Of a DNA stretch of 64,000 nt, positions 24,101-35,880 are shown in pieces (within the stretch, counting starts at the first letter, position 1; each line of letters begins with the position of its first letter). This DNA comes from Petrosia ficiformis (Eukaryota > Porifera > Demospongiae > Haplosclerida > Petrosiidae), in assembly GCA_947044365.1 (NCBI GenBank), contig OX345647.1, positions 3,846,501 to 3,910,500 of the forward strand, read 5' to 3'. The notes under the pieces were generated by a model. The model was not told the origin of the DNA. It saw nothing but the letters and a program-made list of their open reading frames with translations, and did no database searches. A program made the position numbers and the translations under genes.

Positions 24101-27100
24101 ATTTTTAACTATTTCTTTGAAATGATGAACTACTGCCGTAACTATAGTCTGTTTTGAGCTTGACAGTTTGTCTGAAAGAACAGCTGGCATTTGGTGTATA
24201 AAAAATATTTTTGAACCAGCTATTGAATACATACTATCACAATCTGTATTTACTGACGGTACAAATACAGACTTGCAGTTTGCTGATGCAAGACTATAAG
24301 GATATATCGATCCTTTCCACGATAAACAAGATGGATATTCTTCAGGTTTACTGATCACTGGAAGCCATGAGCTAGCTTTGTTAACAAGGGCATGCAGCAA
24401 AGTTTTACGAACCAAAGTCATAGATGTTATTGTCTCTTTTAAAAGACTTGGATAATCACAAAGGAAATGAGTTACGGCTACTGCTCTTTCATACTGTATT
24501 TCATTACACTCAACAGGACTGTTGCTATCTTTAAGTTGAATTGCAGTGACTACATTGAATATGTCTTCAGCTGTCACTGACTCAACTTGTTTCAAACCGC
24601 ATTTACGAAGAACAGATAAATGGTCATAAAATGTTTTAGAAGGAAAAACTGGCTCACCGTGAAATAACCGTGATATTATACGATTTTTGGGATCAAAAAG
24701 CATGTTAGGTGATTTTAGTTCACCATTTGATACTTTTATAAATGGTAGGTATGCAATGGAATGTATAAATACTTTCTTTTTAGAAGGCAATGATATAGTA
24801 AACAAGTAGAAATTATCAAGCACACTTACCATGAAATCTGTGATAACTTTAGTGGAGAAAACGCGATTTTTGATCTGAGGGAAAACAACACTCTCTAAAA
24901 ATTCAATTCCATTCATAAATTGGACAAATCCACTGAGGTTTTGTAAGAGATCTTTGTTATTACTACTCTTTGATATAACTAGTGGTTTGTTTGGTAATAA
25001 ATCCCTCCTAAATTCAAAGCACTTCCCTTCAGCAATTGCTTGATAATTAGCATGAGCGGTTATTAAAGATGTTAAAGAATAAAAATGGCCTTCATGCTGA
25101 ATAACACTGAATATAGGTAACTTGGATAAAGTAATTATATTCATTTCTGACAGGACACCTACTGCTAATGACATTGATAAAAAGTTTTGGAAACCAATTG
25201 CTTCACTATAAAACAATTTTGTCTTGGAAAGATCAAATGGTTGTAAAGCATTCAAAATCTCACCTGCTTCAAATCGATAAAGAAGTTTATTGATATTAGG
25301 ATGGGTTAAGTAGGAGAATTCTCTGGCATCAGCTAATTTAATACCAAATTTAAAGAGTGAAGCCATTAAATCTGGCATAATGTAACTAGTGTGTTGTGAA
25401 ATATACACTATACCCTGTTTCTTAGCCAATGGTAGAATCTTGGTATGACCACTTGAAAGCTTTACAGGAACGATACATTGTCCATCAAATAAATTCAAGT
25501 CATGATTCTGTAGCCAATTCCAAAAATGTTTGAGTTGTTCTTGTGACCATGATTGTGGTTTTGATAAGGGAAGTAGTTCGGCAACTTCACGAACACCCAA
25601 GACTTGAAGTTGAGTTAAACCACTCTGAGCAACATCTTTTAACTCTTTGAATATAGGTATCTCATTATCAACCATCATATGTTCCAGACGTGGAAGAAGA
25701 GTATAGGGGATATCTTTGCTGCAGAGATATAGCTGATCATTTCGATCATTACTTTTAAATTTCGTAAAGCACTTACTAGCAAGTGGTAATAGCTCAAGGC
25801 CTTCAAGCTCAGCATATCGTATATCCTCTAAACAATAGCTCAGAATTGTCATTTTCTCTTTACATGATCGAGACTGATAAGCTTTAACATTTCCTTTGAG
25901 AGCATTTCTCACAATGGAAGGAAGAATTTGCTGTACATTTTGGCTTCTGTAATGCAATATTATATTCCAAAGATCTTGTGAAAGCTCAACTACCTTTACT
26001 CCACACATCAGAATAGCTTCTATAACTGATCGTGGAACCTTTTCTGACTCCAATACAAACATTGCCCCTGTTATTGCTATCCACTCACCACCATTTACAG
26101 CTGTATAAACAATGTTTTTACTCTGTAAAATAGAGCTGAATAATGGGTTCAGAATTTCTTCCCATGGTGTACCACGAACATCTGACAATGATGGCCAACA
26201 ATTGTATACTATCTTATGTGAAAGAGAAGGTACTTTTACCAGCTCTTGAATTAACTGAGCATAGCAGTGTGGCACACAGTATTGAACAAGCAGCTTATTC
26301 CACGTGGCTTCTAGGTCGTCTTGTCTTTCTTGGGCTTCCCATTTTAGGGACCTTCGATTACTACTAACAGCGAAAGTACCATTAACGTGGATAGCAAATG
26401 GAGTCTTGTCCTCTGTTGGAAGAGGAAGAAAGCAAAAGATTCGACCTTTGGAATGAGGATCAGTATTACTAACTTCAAATGCCGTACCTACCCAGGGAAG
26501 CACATGTTGTTTTTCAGCTAATGCTAATACCTTGGGATTATCACTACCTATTCTATGCACTACTACCCATTCATACCGCCTCTTTATGCTCCCATCGACC
26601 ATTTCAATATTAAAATGAGCTGTCTGTTGAATGACTTGCTTGACAGCATATGGAGAGTCCCCTGTAAAGGTGGATTCTACATGTCTAACTAATAATTGTT
26701 GTTCACTCTGACGCTTTGTAGAATCACGTGAACTAATACATACTTTGAAAACTTGTTTGGATTTCCTGGACTCAGAAATCTCAACTACTTCAATCGAACA
26801 AACAGATCGCAGAAATAACAGTAGGTATTTTGCTTCTGCTTTCAAAGCCTCTAGTAGCTTTCTTAGTTTTTCAACTGTGTAAACTTCATTGGAAAGTTTG
26901 GAGGCTCTATTGCGAAGTGGAAATCGAAATAATGTCTTACCATCAAACGTTGATGGAGAATGCATGGAGAAATTACCAACTCCATCAAAGGGATGTAATA
27001 CATCAGGATAGTTTTGCCGCAAACGTCTCAACGTGTAACCTTTACCAGACTCACCCTGCCAGATGTGTTCTTGTGGTTCCAGAAATCCACAGTAGTCTTC

Positions 27101-29058
27101 ACTGATAATGACAGGAAGATCTAAAAAATTACAAATTTATATTTATTATAATTATCTTATTAAATGCATATTATACAATATATCTGGTATAGTATTCATA
27201 GTTTTTTATGTTTTAAATTGCATTGTGTGTGTGCGTGTACGTGTGGAGGTTTATATTTTTACCTACTGGCTCTCAACTGCATGGTTCATATATATGTATA
27301 AACCTATATCATTGTTATCGTTAACTTATAGTATTTTGGTATCCTGGAATTATTGTTTGCTTTCAAATAATCATTAGTATCATCAGAAGTGTGAATACTT
27401 GTTCCAATGTTAGGTGCTGAACTTCAGATATGAATGTCAAACAGATAGAACATTGGTCTGTATGCGCTGTATAAACTCGTCAACTCGCTAAAGTTCGGAA
27501 AAGTATATAACACTCAGGCCTGTGGATATCTTATTCAAACTTTCCTTGCTGGCACCTTTATATAATACACTACACTGCAAAAACAAAATTGTTGAAATAA
27601 CTATTTTATTGGTTAGTACAGTTGCAAAGATTTAACAATTAGTCAGTTATTCAGATCGTTATGGATTCACACATGCTGATGCCATAGCTACTTTGTACTA
27701 ATTATAAATCAATTAGTTGATGTATTATAATTTTATGGTGCTATCTACTCATATTTCATACCAATAATGTACTTAATGTACCACTTAAAGTGATTGTATT
27801 TGGGCAGTTTTGGCCAACAAAAGAGTTTGAAACCTCCAAAAACATAATTTAATTTATTCTAGTGTACATTTTTATACTTGGTATAAGTAGTGTCATAGTA
27901 ACATAATGCAAATAGCAACAATAACCTGTATGACCACTACATTGCTATTCCTTGCAACTGTACTAACCAATAAATTGGTTATTTTAACAATTTAATTTTT
28001 GCCGTGTGTATCTTGTGGCTGTATGAACATTTAAATGCAAGTATTTGATCAAAAATGTCTTCTTCTCAAAAACAGTCAATTTTTGCATACACATTCACAT
28101 AAATAGCTTTTATTCTATGAAGATATACTATTCAATATAACTTATGAATATCATAAGAAGTATGAAATTGTTCTTCTGTAGAAACCTTATCACAATGCAT
28201 GAATATCATTATCAAGGAATGTTACCACATTATTCACCTGTAATGTGATAGACAGAATTGAATCCGATTCCAAATTTCCCCACTTTGTGAGGATTCTTTG
28301 CTTTACCACTTTGCTGCAAGCTTTGTATATTATCCCAGTCTTCTTCCTTGAAAGGGGCGTTATTAAATGACATCAAAGCTGGACCTCGGAATCGGTCCAG
28401 TTCACTGTATGTGGCACGTTTCACCAAATTACGTGGGAGGGTTTGCATGTGACGACAATCTAGATAAAACTTGACTTCCGTGGCCCTGGCATCATCAGCA
28501 TTCTGAATGATTTCCTGTGAAAGAAACACATGACAATATCTTGTCAAGCATAGCAAAATCATACAATAGACAAGTATATAATTATATAGCTCAATCTTCA
28601 GAAACGGTTATTGAACAATGCATTTATTCTTCTTTGAAAACATAATTAATATAATTATACAGATTTTCAGACAGTGATATAGATACAATTCACATACATA
28701 ATTATATAAAATATAATATATCTATATATATATATATAATTATATAACATTATAGATCTATAATTATAATAAGATAGTAAACTTGGCCCACCAATTGTCT
28801 GCTTTAGATAAAGTTTTTTTATATAAACTCCCGTGAATATTCTTGCTTTGTCTTCCTTCTAGGCTAGGTGGTATATATAGCTATTTTTATTTTTCGTTGC
28901 AAGATTACAAAAAAGTAAATAATTATATATAAATTAACCTTGAATATTTGTCCACTTGGATATTCTTGCAGTATATTTGCAATAATTGTATACAGCGGGG
29001 GCCTTCTTTGACCAAATCTGTCTCCATCAGGAGCGAGATCAACAGTTAGTCCAGCCAT
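15167..29058 (-). CDS. Sacsin-like giant ATPase, gene 2 (complete, lacks J and HEPN domains)
   Basis: Exons are 29058-28939 (40 codons, donor GTTAAT), 28514-28238 and 27120-15167. They join in phase to a protein of about 4116 residues. It has three Hsp90-type ATPase modules with N-boxes near residues 45, 1379 and 2362 (EIIQNADDARATEV; EMIQNADDAEATEV; ELLQNADDAKATKM), each followed by a K/Q-x-GxFGxGFxxVYH glycine box and an FCFLPL segment. The C-terminus diverges after EGQE and stops with no HPD-type J domain or HEPN domain, unlike gene 3 and typical sacsins. A GAG-type run near 15558-15590 encodes about nine consecutive glutamates absent from gene 3. The modules are nearly identical to those of gene 3; the linkers are not. 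It probably acts as a cytosolic chaperone-like ATPase; without a J domain, direct Hsp70 recruitment is doubtful (inference). Confidence 0.9.
27575..28005. mobile_element. TIR element in intron 2 of sacsin gene 2
   Basis: The left arm contains TATTGGTTAGTACAGTTGCA (27610-27629). The right arm contains TTGCAACTGTACTAACCAAT followed by AAATTGGTTATTTTAACAA, its inverted partner. Arms are roughly 45-55 bp with mismatches. No coding frame. Partial related arms occur near 29370-29460 and 29755-29785. Confidence 0.7.
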
Positions 29059-31870
29059 GAATCAAAGTTCATCTGTGACTCTGTGACGTATACTCATGGC
29101 TTCTCGAAACCACTAGAGTATTTATTCCCGCCAAAAAGAAAAAAACCTGAATGAATTTAAGTGAAACTGAATGCAAAACAATACCACAACAAGTATAATC
29201 AACAATACCAGAATTAACAAGTATATAATAAACAATATCACAACAATAACAAGAATAATAAAAGTTTTAAAGATTTACTTTGAAGGATATTGCATATCAC
29301 AAACAGGTTTCAGAACAAAAAGAATAAAAATGAAAAGATTTTTTGAAAAAAATCAGCTATCGACTTCAAAAACAAAGTTGTTAAAATCACTTATTTATTG
29401 GTTAGCACATGCAGTTGCAACACCGTAAAACATTGTTTGTTGTTTTAACCAATTTGGTTAGTTTGTTGTATGTACATATACGTCTATAAGTATTAAAATA
29501 TGAATAATGTGAGCTCCTTCTAGTATAGAGTTATAATGTCATATTATCATGTGTCAAAAGTTTAGCTGCTATGACAGTGACACTGTTACTGTCAAAAGCA
29601 TAAAACATGTCTTGTTTTACAGTATATAGCTGCTTTGACAGTGATGCTTACTGCCAAGCACTATACATAAACGAATGACTTCATGGTCTTGGCTTCATAA
29701 CAATTATTTCTGTTTGATATAATTATAATTATAAAAATCAAACTCATATAACCTATCAAATTGGTTAAAATAACAAATCAGTCCAGACTCTTCTCTGTCT
29801 TTTTAACAAACTTTCCTGTTTAGCACAGTCATTTAAACTTGTTCAGCATGCTCTCCTTTTTAGCACTTAATTTTGGAGTCAAAATCAACAGTCCTTCCTT
29901 GCTAGGGTTATTCTATTGTCCATCATCATGTGATCAGGAAGATCATAAGTGCAGAGTGGAGATGCAATTCTGCTCAGACACGTTGCACTGTATAGAGTCT
30001 AATGTGCTTCTTCCTGAGGATGAAAAAGCATAAGTCTTACTTAGATACTGGTATTGGCATTCATGGTTCACTTTCGTTATGTAAATTGAGTGATTCTCAT
30101 TTAGTGGTCAGCCAGAAACAATGAATATAAGCTGCTAGGAACAATGATAATAATGATGATGAGGATTATAAGATCAGCAATGCATCAAGCCTTTCAAAAG
30201 TTTTAGGACACTCTATTGGTAAGACACAAAGTTTCTGATATTGTATGAACTATACCTGTACCAGACTTGTACCAAGTAATGACAATCAATGGAACTAGCA
30301 TTGGAAATGAATCATTGAGATGAACACGTTTACATAACATATCTCCTCTTTCCAAGGAATTCATTTAGTTCATTGCAACTAACTCTTGACTGGTTTCAAA
30401 GATAGGCCTTCAGATTCGATTGATCCCATTGTTCAACAGTGAACATTCCACTCTTCTCAAAATAGAAACAGTCTCTATCTGCAAGTTCTTATATGTCTGT
30501 TTAAAAAAGGCATACCATGCATGATCTCAAAGATGCATACTATTAGGACATAAAAGGGTTGTTAGTACGTATAGTGTTAAGAAATGCAACTATACATCGT
30601 ACATTCTCCATTAACAGTCCACAGTATATGCATATTACTTCTGTTGAAGAATGAATCTTTGAGGCTAAGTGGAGCATTATCACCTCCCTCACATGCATCA
30701 ACAGGTAACAAGAGAATACTGATCTAAAAACTGACCTCACTGCATAAGAATATGTCATTGAGTAAAAGGGATATTGTCCTATTTTGATCCTTGACAATGA
30801 AAAGACTAACCAATCTGGCCCTTGAGGTTGGTGATTCAGATAAACCAGCTCGTAAAATCTCCATTCCCTTCATTACTATGAGAATATGAGGAACAACCAG
30901 GGAAGTTACTCAAAATTTGCTCACATCTATGAGGAAAGCCATTGTGACCCATTATTGATACACCCAAGTCTCTTTATTTACATGTCATTATATTTATGGC
31001 ACTTGCAGCAACCTCTTTAACCCAATACAAGGTGCTACTCATACTGCCTTCTGAAACCTAATTCCTCCTTTTTACGAAGATGGTGTAGATGATGAAATAA
31101 TTCTTCTGCTAGATCTTCCACAAATGATTCTGAGTAGATGCATCATTTTGTTTCCTCAATTCCTCCAAAATCCTCTGGATAGGTTCTTGTATGGTTAACT
31201 TTATGGCTTCTTGATGTTCTATAATTATTATAGTACACATGTAGTGGCATGCAAACACGTTCATCACATTACATAGTTAGAGACAATAATATATAATTAT
31301 ATAGAATTCAACTAAACATACAAAAGGCAACAAGAATTGCATTCAGTTTGAGTCTTACCAGTAGATGTTCCCAATGGTTCTGACTAGCTGAAGTCAGAAT
31401 TTATATTATATCAAGAGGAATAACTAGAACACAGGGTAATGCTCTCATCTTTGGAAGACTAGAACACACCATCACAAGTGAGAGGAGTTACTTTACTATG
31501 GAGATCAGAAAAGGACACTTCTCAGGCCTCTAAAACTCAGAAAAAGTCTGAGACTGTTGCCTAAAATGAAATCATATATGTAGGCACTGAATGTCTGTTA
31601 AAAGCAAAGTGGACATGGTTTGACTCATCAGAGATGTTTCATTAGTAGAAATCCTTGTCCTCACTTAAATGAGTACACACAAGTAACACAGAGAATAATC
31701 CACTTTGTAACAAAATATTTACAACAGATACAAAAGTGTATTGAAATACAAATGTAACAGACATTCAAAAGACATTTTCTGTACAAACAGTCATGCAGTC
31801 TGCTATGTACATGTATATAATTATGTATCTGTTTGAAAAGGTCAAACCACATAAAGGTCACTAATAAGAT
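29059..31870. other. Intergenic, mobile-element debris and degraded coding-like sequence
   Basis: The stretch 29160-29290 is a simple A/C/T-rich tract (AACAATACCACAACAAG-like). TIR-like arms related to the 27575-28005 element lie near 29370 and 29760. The minus strand around 31050-31210 reads as a short charged helix (EEL, KKEELGF-like words) broken by stops, possibly a dead gene fragment of unknown family. I see no complete gene. Confidence 0.45.
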
Positions 31871-33816
31871 CTAAAATACAGCTTTATATGTTAAATATCC
31901 AATCATATTTAATGATGAAGGATTTTTTGACGACAGTTCAAAGTGAACATTTGTTGACCTTCTCTCTTCGTAACAGAACATTGACCTCTTATCCAACGGA
32001 GGTATATAGTTTTGATATCGTATTACGGCAGTATTTGGTATAAATAAAGGTTTCTTGAATTGAGCAGAAATATACAAGGGATAATATGAATCATTAGATC
32101 TACCATCTGCATAAAGAAAAGATAATGTCTTTATGAATGAGTATATAATTAAAGCATACATTGTACTTATATTATCAGCTAATTTTTGAAATGGAACACT
32201 TTACTGCAAAATAAATGCTTACCTTCAATCGCTCTCCGTTCCCCACAATTTTGTACAGGAAGTCAATGAAATTTGCTATACAAGAAGAGATTATTAAGCT
32301 TCTTAGAAAATCCTAAACTCCACAATCCACATCTAAACTTCATTATAAATGGGCCAGGTTGTAAATAAGGTTTAAATCTTTGCCGTTTGGCCATTTTTTA
32401 ACAAGAAGCCAGGTAAATTTGGAATCCAGGAAGACTAACTATTGCCTTACCTATGTACATAATTTAGTTGTCTTCCTGAATGAAATAGCGAGTGTTTACC
32501 ATTAAGTGTTTGTATTATCCCAAGGTTCTCCCATCTTGCATACATGTATATATACATGTATGTACATTATACTTTAATGTCACAAACAAACCTTTTTGTT
32601 GTAAAATAGCTAAAGATCTACTCAATGTCCATAATCCATGAGTCATGGGTCTGGGATAACCAACTAGTTTGGCAGTGATGTTGTTCAAATGATGTGGATT
32701 ATAATCACTAGAAACTTTAGCATATTGCCAACCAATTTTGTCTGGTACTGGAAAACTGCATTCTTCATCTAGAAGTGAAAATAATCATTTAATAACAATT
32801 CAGTATTATGACATTACATTTAGGTGGTATATAGGCAGGAGTAGGGTTTCTATCATAGTATTGTAGTATTGTACTATATACATGTATGCTCTATCATGCT
32901 TATATATAACAAAGCACAGCCAATGTTGACAATCAATAACACTGGGAAGGTACAACCCATAATTAAACAATCCTATACTAATGTACACTAATGTGGTATT
33001 TTAATCCAAACTGATGATTTGACTGTTAATTGTATGTACATGTACAAGAAAAGTCCATTATCAGAGACAAACCAAAGCTAGCCAACAGTCTGTTCACATC
33101 ATGGCTCAGATTGTAGTTAGTATATAGTTTAATGTCATAAAATTAATACATGATTATACTGTAACTCAATAATGAGTATACAAATTGAAATTTGAACATA
33201 AAAAATACTAGAATGATAAGTATATGAAAATGGTATACATAAAAGGGGAAACAATTGTTGGTTGTGAACATTTTTGACATTTTTTGTAAGGTCATGCTGA
33301 ACGTATAAAGTGTAAGAGTATTTGGGAGTGCTATATCTCCTTGTGAAACAGAAATTGTTACATCATATTTACTTACCCTAATCAGTTTCTTGTTGATGTA
33401 CAGAATCAGTATTTGTTGTTACTCCACTTCTGTTGCTTCTCTTTTGGGTTGCTTTGTTTCGAGATAACAATGTTGTAACACTCTCCCACACAAGGTCTCC
33501 ATTAAGACAAGCCTTACAGCTAATGTTGATTTCAATACCTTTAAGTACACTTCGAATCTCCACAACCTCACAAGTCAAATTAAAATTGGGTAGATTTTCA
33601 AAATTTATGTGACGAAACACTTTTATAGTTTGTTTGATATGAATTAAGGTCAGAGGGCTTAATGGCAATTCACGCTTTGAAAGAATAGTCAACAGTGGTT
33701 TTATGAAAGCTGATTCTAGGTAGCATGAAGGGTCATGTAATTCTGACTGGCTCAAACCTTTCGATACGTTATATCCACTAAATTTTCTGTACTCGTGATA
33801 ATGGGCAAGACTTACT
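31871..33816 (-). CDS. MaoC-like double-hotdog dehydratase-type protein (5' end not found, in-frame stop between halves)
   Basis: Exons are 33816-33377, 32768-32592 and 32106-31871, phases 1-1. The first exon is the N-terminal hotdog half (SPLTLIHIKQTIKVFR, CEVVEI, NGDLVWESVTTLLSRN). The second carries the hydratase-2 motif with likely active-site residues (YAKVSSDYNPHHLN, PMTHGLWTLSRSLA). The third is the C-terminal strand region (FKKPLFIPNTAV). MaoC-type enzymes hydrate or dehydrate 2-enoyl-CoA esters in fatty-acid metabolism. A TAG at 33380-33378 ends the first exon frame one base before the GTAAGT donor and separates the halves. The phases otherwise fit, so this is a recent nonsense change, an error, or an unrecognised alternative donor. 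No initiating exon was recognised upstream of 33816. Confidence 0.65.
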
Positions 33817-33878
33817 CTGTGTATAGAAAAACAATATGAAAGTGGCAGAGAGTGAATAAAGAATGAAGCATTCTAACT

Positions 33879-33985
33879 GATGTTGTTTTTAGTTGACTAT
33901 AACCACAACTAAAACCCTCTGATAAAGGTAGTTGCATAACTACTAAAACGTTTGGCTATTAAAACAATTATTATTTGGTTACTGC
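33879..33985. mobile_element. Truncated MITE copy (GTTGTTTTTAGTT family)
   Basis: GATGTTGTTTTTAGTTGACT and following ACAACTAAAACCCTC, then AACTACTAAAACGTTTGG, match the left end and an internal part of the MITE at 62371-62621. No right terminal repeat was found here. Confidence 0.5.
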
Positions 33986-34485
33986 AAACATAAAACAATA
34001 AATATTACACTACCAAATCATTCATGACTTTTCAACATTTTATATTATTTTTATACCAATACAAAACTACTTCTAGCCTAGTTAAATTAGTAAATTAACA
34101 ATAATTTCTAATATAACCGGGCGATGTTCTCTAATATCATCATGATGTTATATTATTATTATACATATAGCCTAATGTTTCTTCACTTGATAACATCTTT
34201 TAACACTGTTTTTTTTTTAATTGGACACACTGATTATACATGTACACGCTAGTTTGTGGCTGTTAGTGTGTTATGTTTGTTTGTTAATTATGTTTTTTTT
34301 ACGCCTTTTGCTAGCATGCTAGCCTTTGCTAGGCACATAAATTTTCATGTACTTACCAATAAAATTGAATAAAAAGGAGAGGGTAATGCCTCCTAAAGTA
34401 AATATTGCCAACAATATTTAAAATGTTGTATCATGATATTTGTTTAGTATTGTTATATTACCCAGCACTAGTTTCTAACTGGTTT

Positions 34486-34694
34486 AAGGCTGGTGCACAT
34501 AATGACACAAAGCCTTCCGTCATGTCAATGCATTGTATTGTAAACAAGATATGTTTTTATAAAGACTGCCAAATGCTACACAATGATATATCTTTGCGTC
34601 GGCTGCATTGTATTTCACCAATCAATTTTCAGAATTTTATCACAACATAACTAACGCAACACAAAAATTTGCATCATTATGTGAACCCAGCCTT
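34486..34694. mobile_element. MITE with AAGGCTGG ends
   Basis: The left end is AAGGCTGGTGCACATAATGA and the right end, read on the other strand, is AAGGCTGGGTTCACATAATG. This gives about 28 bp of near-perfect inverted repeat around a 150 bp centre. The outer bases are consistent with a TA duplication. No coding frame. Confidence 0.75.
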
Positions 34695-35037
34695 ATTCAA
34701 ACTACATGTACTTTAGAAAGTGGACTCAGGCATACATGAATGCACCTGTGTAAACAAGCATTCATGGAGTTTACATTTACATGCAGTTAAATAAACCATC
34801 AGGTCTATTACAATGAAAACTGTGTTGCTAAAAATTGAAGCCTAAATATTGAGATGGGATATTCTCGAGTAGTGGGTATGAGTGCAGGGGATATGCCTCA
34901 CCCTTGCAAAGCATAGTAACTACAGTGCGATGCCAGTTTTAATTAGTTTTTAAAAAAATGTTTTCAGAGGATGTCCCATCAGACACTCAAAGTGGGTCTA
35001 CATGGAAGACCTCCTAATAATTATGGCAATAATCATT

Positions 35038-35178
35038 ATGGAAACTGCAGAGCACTTATGAACTCCATCTAATCTCGTGAAACTTTACAATGCACGTTTT
35101 GAGTAAAGTGCAAATTGCTATTACATTATCAAATTTTGCATAATTTAGATATAGCTTGCGAGTGCTCTGCAGTTTCCA
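35038..35178. repeat. Short foldback repeat
   Basis: GGAAACTGCAGAGCACT near the left end and AGTGCTCTGCAGTTTCC at the right end are exact reverse complements, about 105 bp apart. This is a small MITE-like foldback without coding capacity. Confidence 0.7.
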
Positions 35179-35552
35179 ATGGGTCAGTAAATTGATTACA
35201 ATTCCATATCAAGGCACTAGCATGCTAGACAACTCAAAGACTGAACATATACTCATACACAAACGTACTTCAATCTATAATTAAATATTGATAAAGCTTT
35301 TTCCTGGTTGCTTCCAAAACAACTTTCTTCTCGTCATCAAAAACACAATCATTTAGTAAATCTCCTTGTGATCGCACAATAATATTGACCAATAGTCCCC
35401 TCAGTATAGACACAACGGAACCATCTTTTATTCCTTTGCACTATATGTAACAAAACAGTATTAAAAGAATAATAGAGTTCCAAGTACACAGGTCCATTAC
35501 AGGCTAGTCTCGCAGGCCACGTGACAGCAAGTCTTAACAAACGTGCTCTAAC

Positions 35553-35680
35553 CTTCTTTCTGTTAGTTCTTCTACTTGCTTTCCCTGATGTCTGATAACT
35601 TTTGGTATTCTGTGTAATTTTTTTTTCGTTCCTTTTCGCGCCCTATTCGTACAATTCACGATACAGCAAGAAACCACCAT
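35553..35680 (-). CDS. THAP-type zinc finger, first exon of an unresolved gene
   Basis: An ATG at 35680 opens a 42-codon frame, then donor GTTAGA (phase 2). The start MVVSCCIVNCTNR, with paired cysteines followed by KKLHRIPK, has the C-x4-C plus H-R-x-P signature of the THAP DNA-binding finger. A continuation beginning NKRWF would follow an acceptor near 35440 in phase, but it soon hits a stop and lacks the second zinc-ligand pair, so the rest of the gene is uncertain. THAP proteins are sequence-specific DNA binders related to P-element transposase. Confidence 0.5.
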
Positions 35681-35880
35681 TGTTATACTCTAAGCCAACA
35701 TGGCCGACAGGACGCTCCGCCTCTCATTAAACGCCCACGGGGAAACATCTCTATTGCTTTCATCTCTACTGGAAATAATAATAAAAATAACAAGAAATGA
35801 TTTTACATAAAATAAATAGTATTATATGACGTTATGCACATGTGTATTATACCACAGAGCTAAAATTCAAAATAATTATA

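Noticed and set aside
29839..30033. 64-codon plus-strand frame with several cysteines
   Set aside because: No family motif, no splice context and no neighbour support; treated as chance.
32223..32275. 53-nt candidate exon (NFIDFLYKIVGNGERLK) in the MaoC-like gene
   Set aside because: It has acceptor and donor signals, but including it puts the last exon out of frame; skipping it keeps the family alignment intact.
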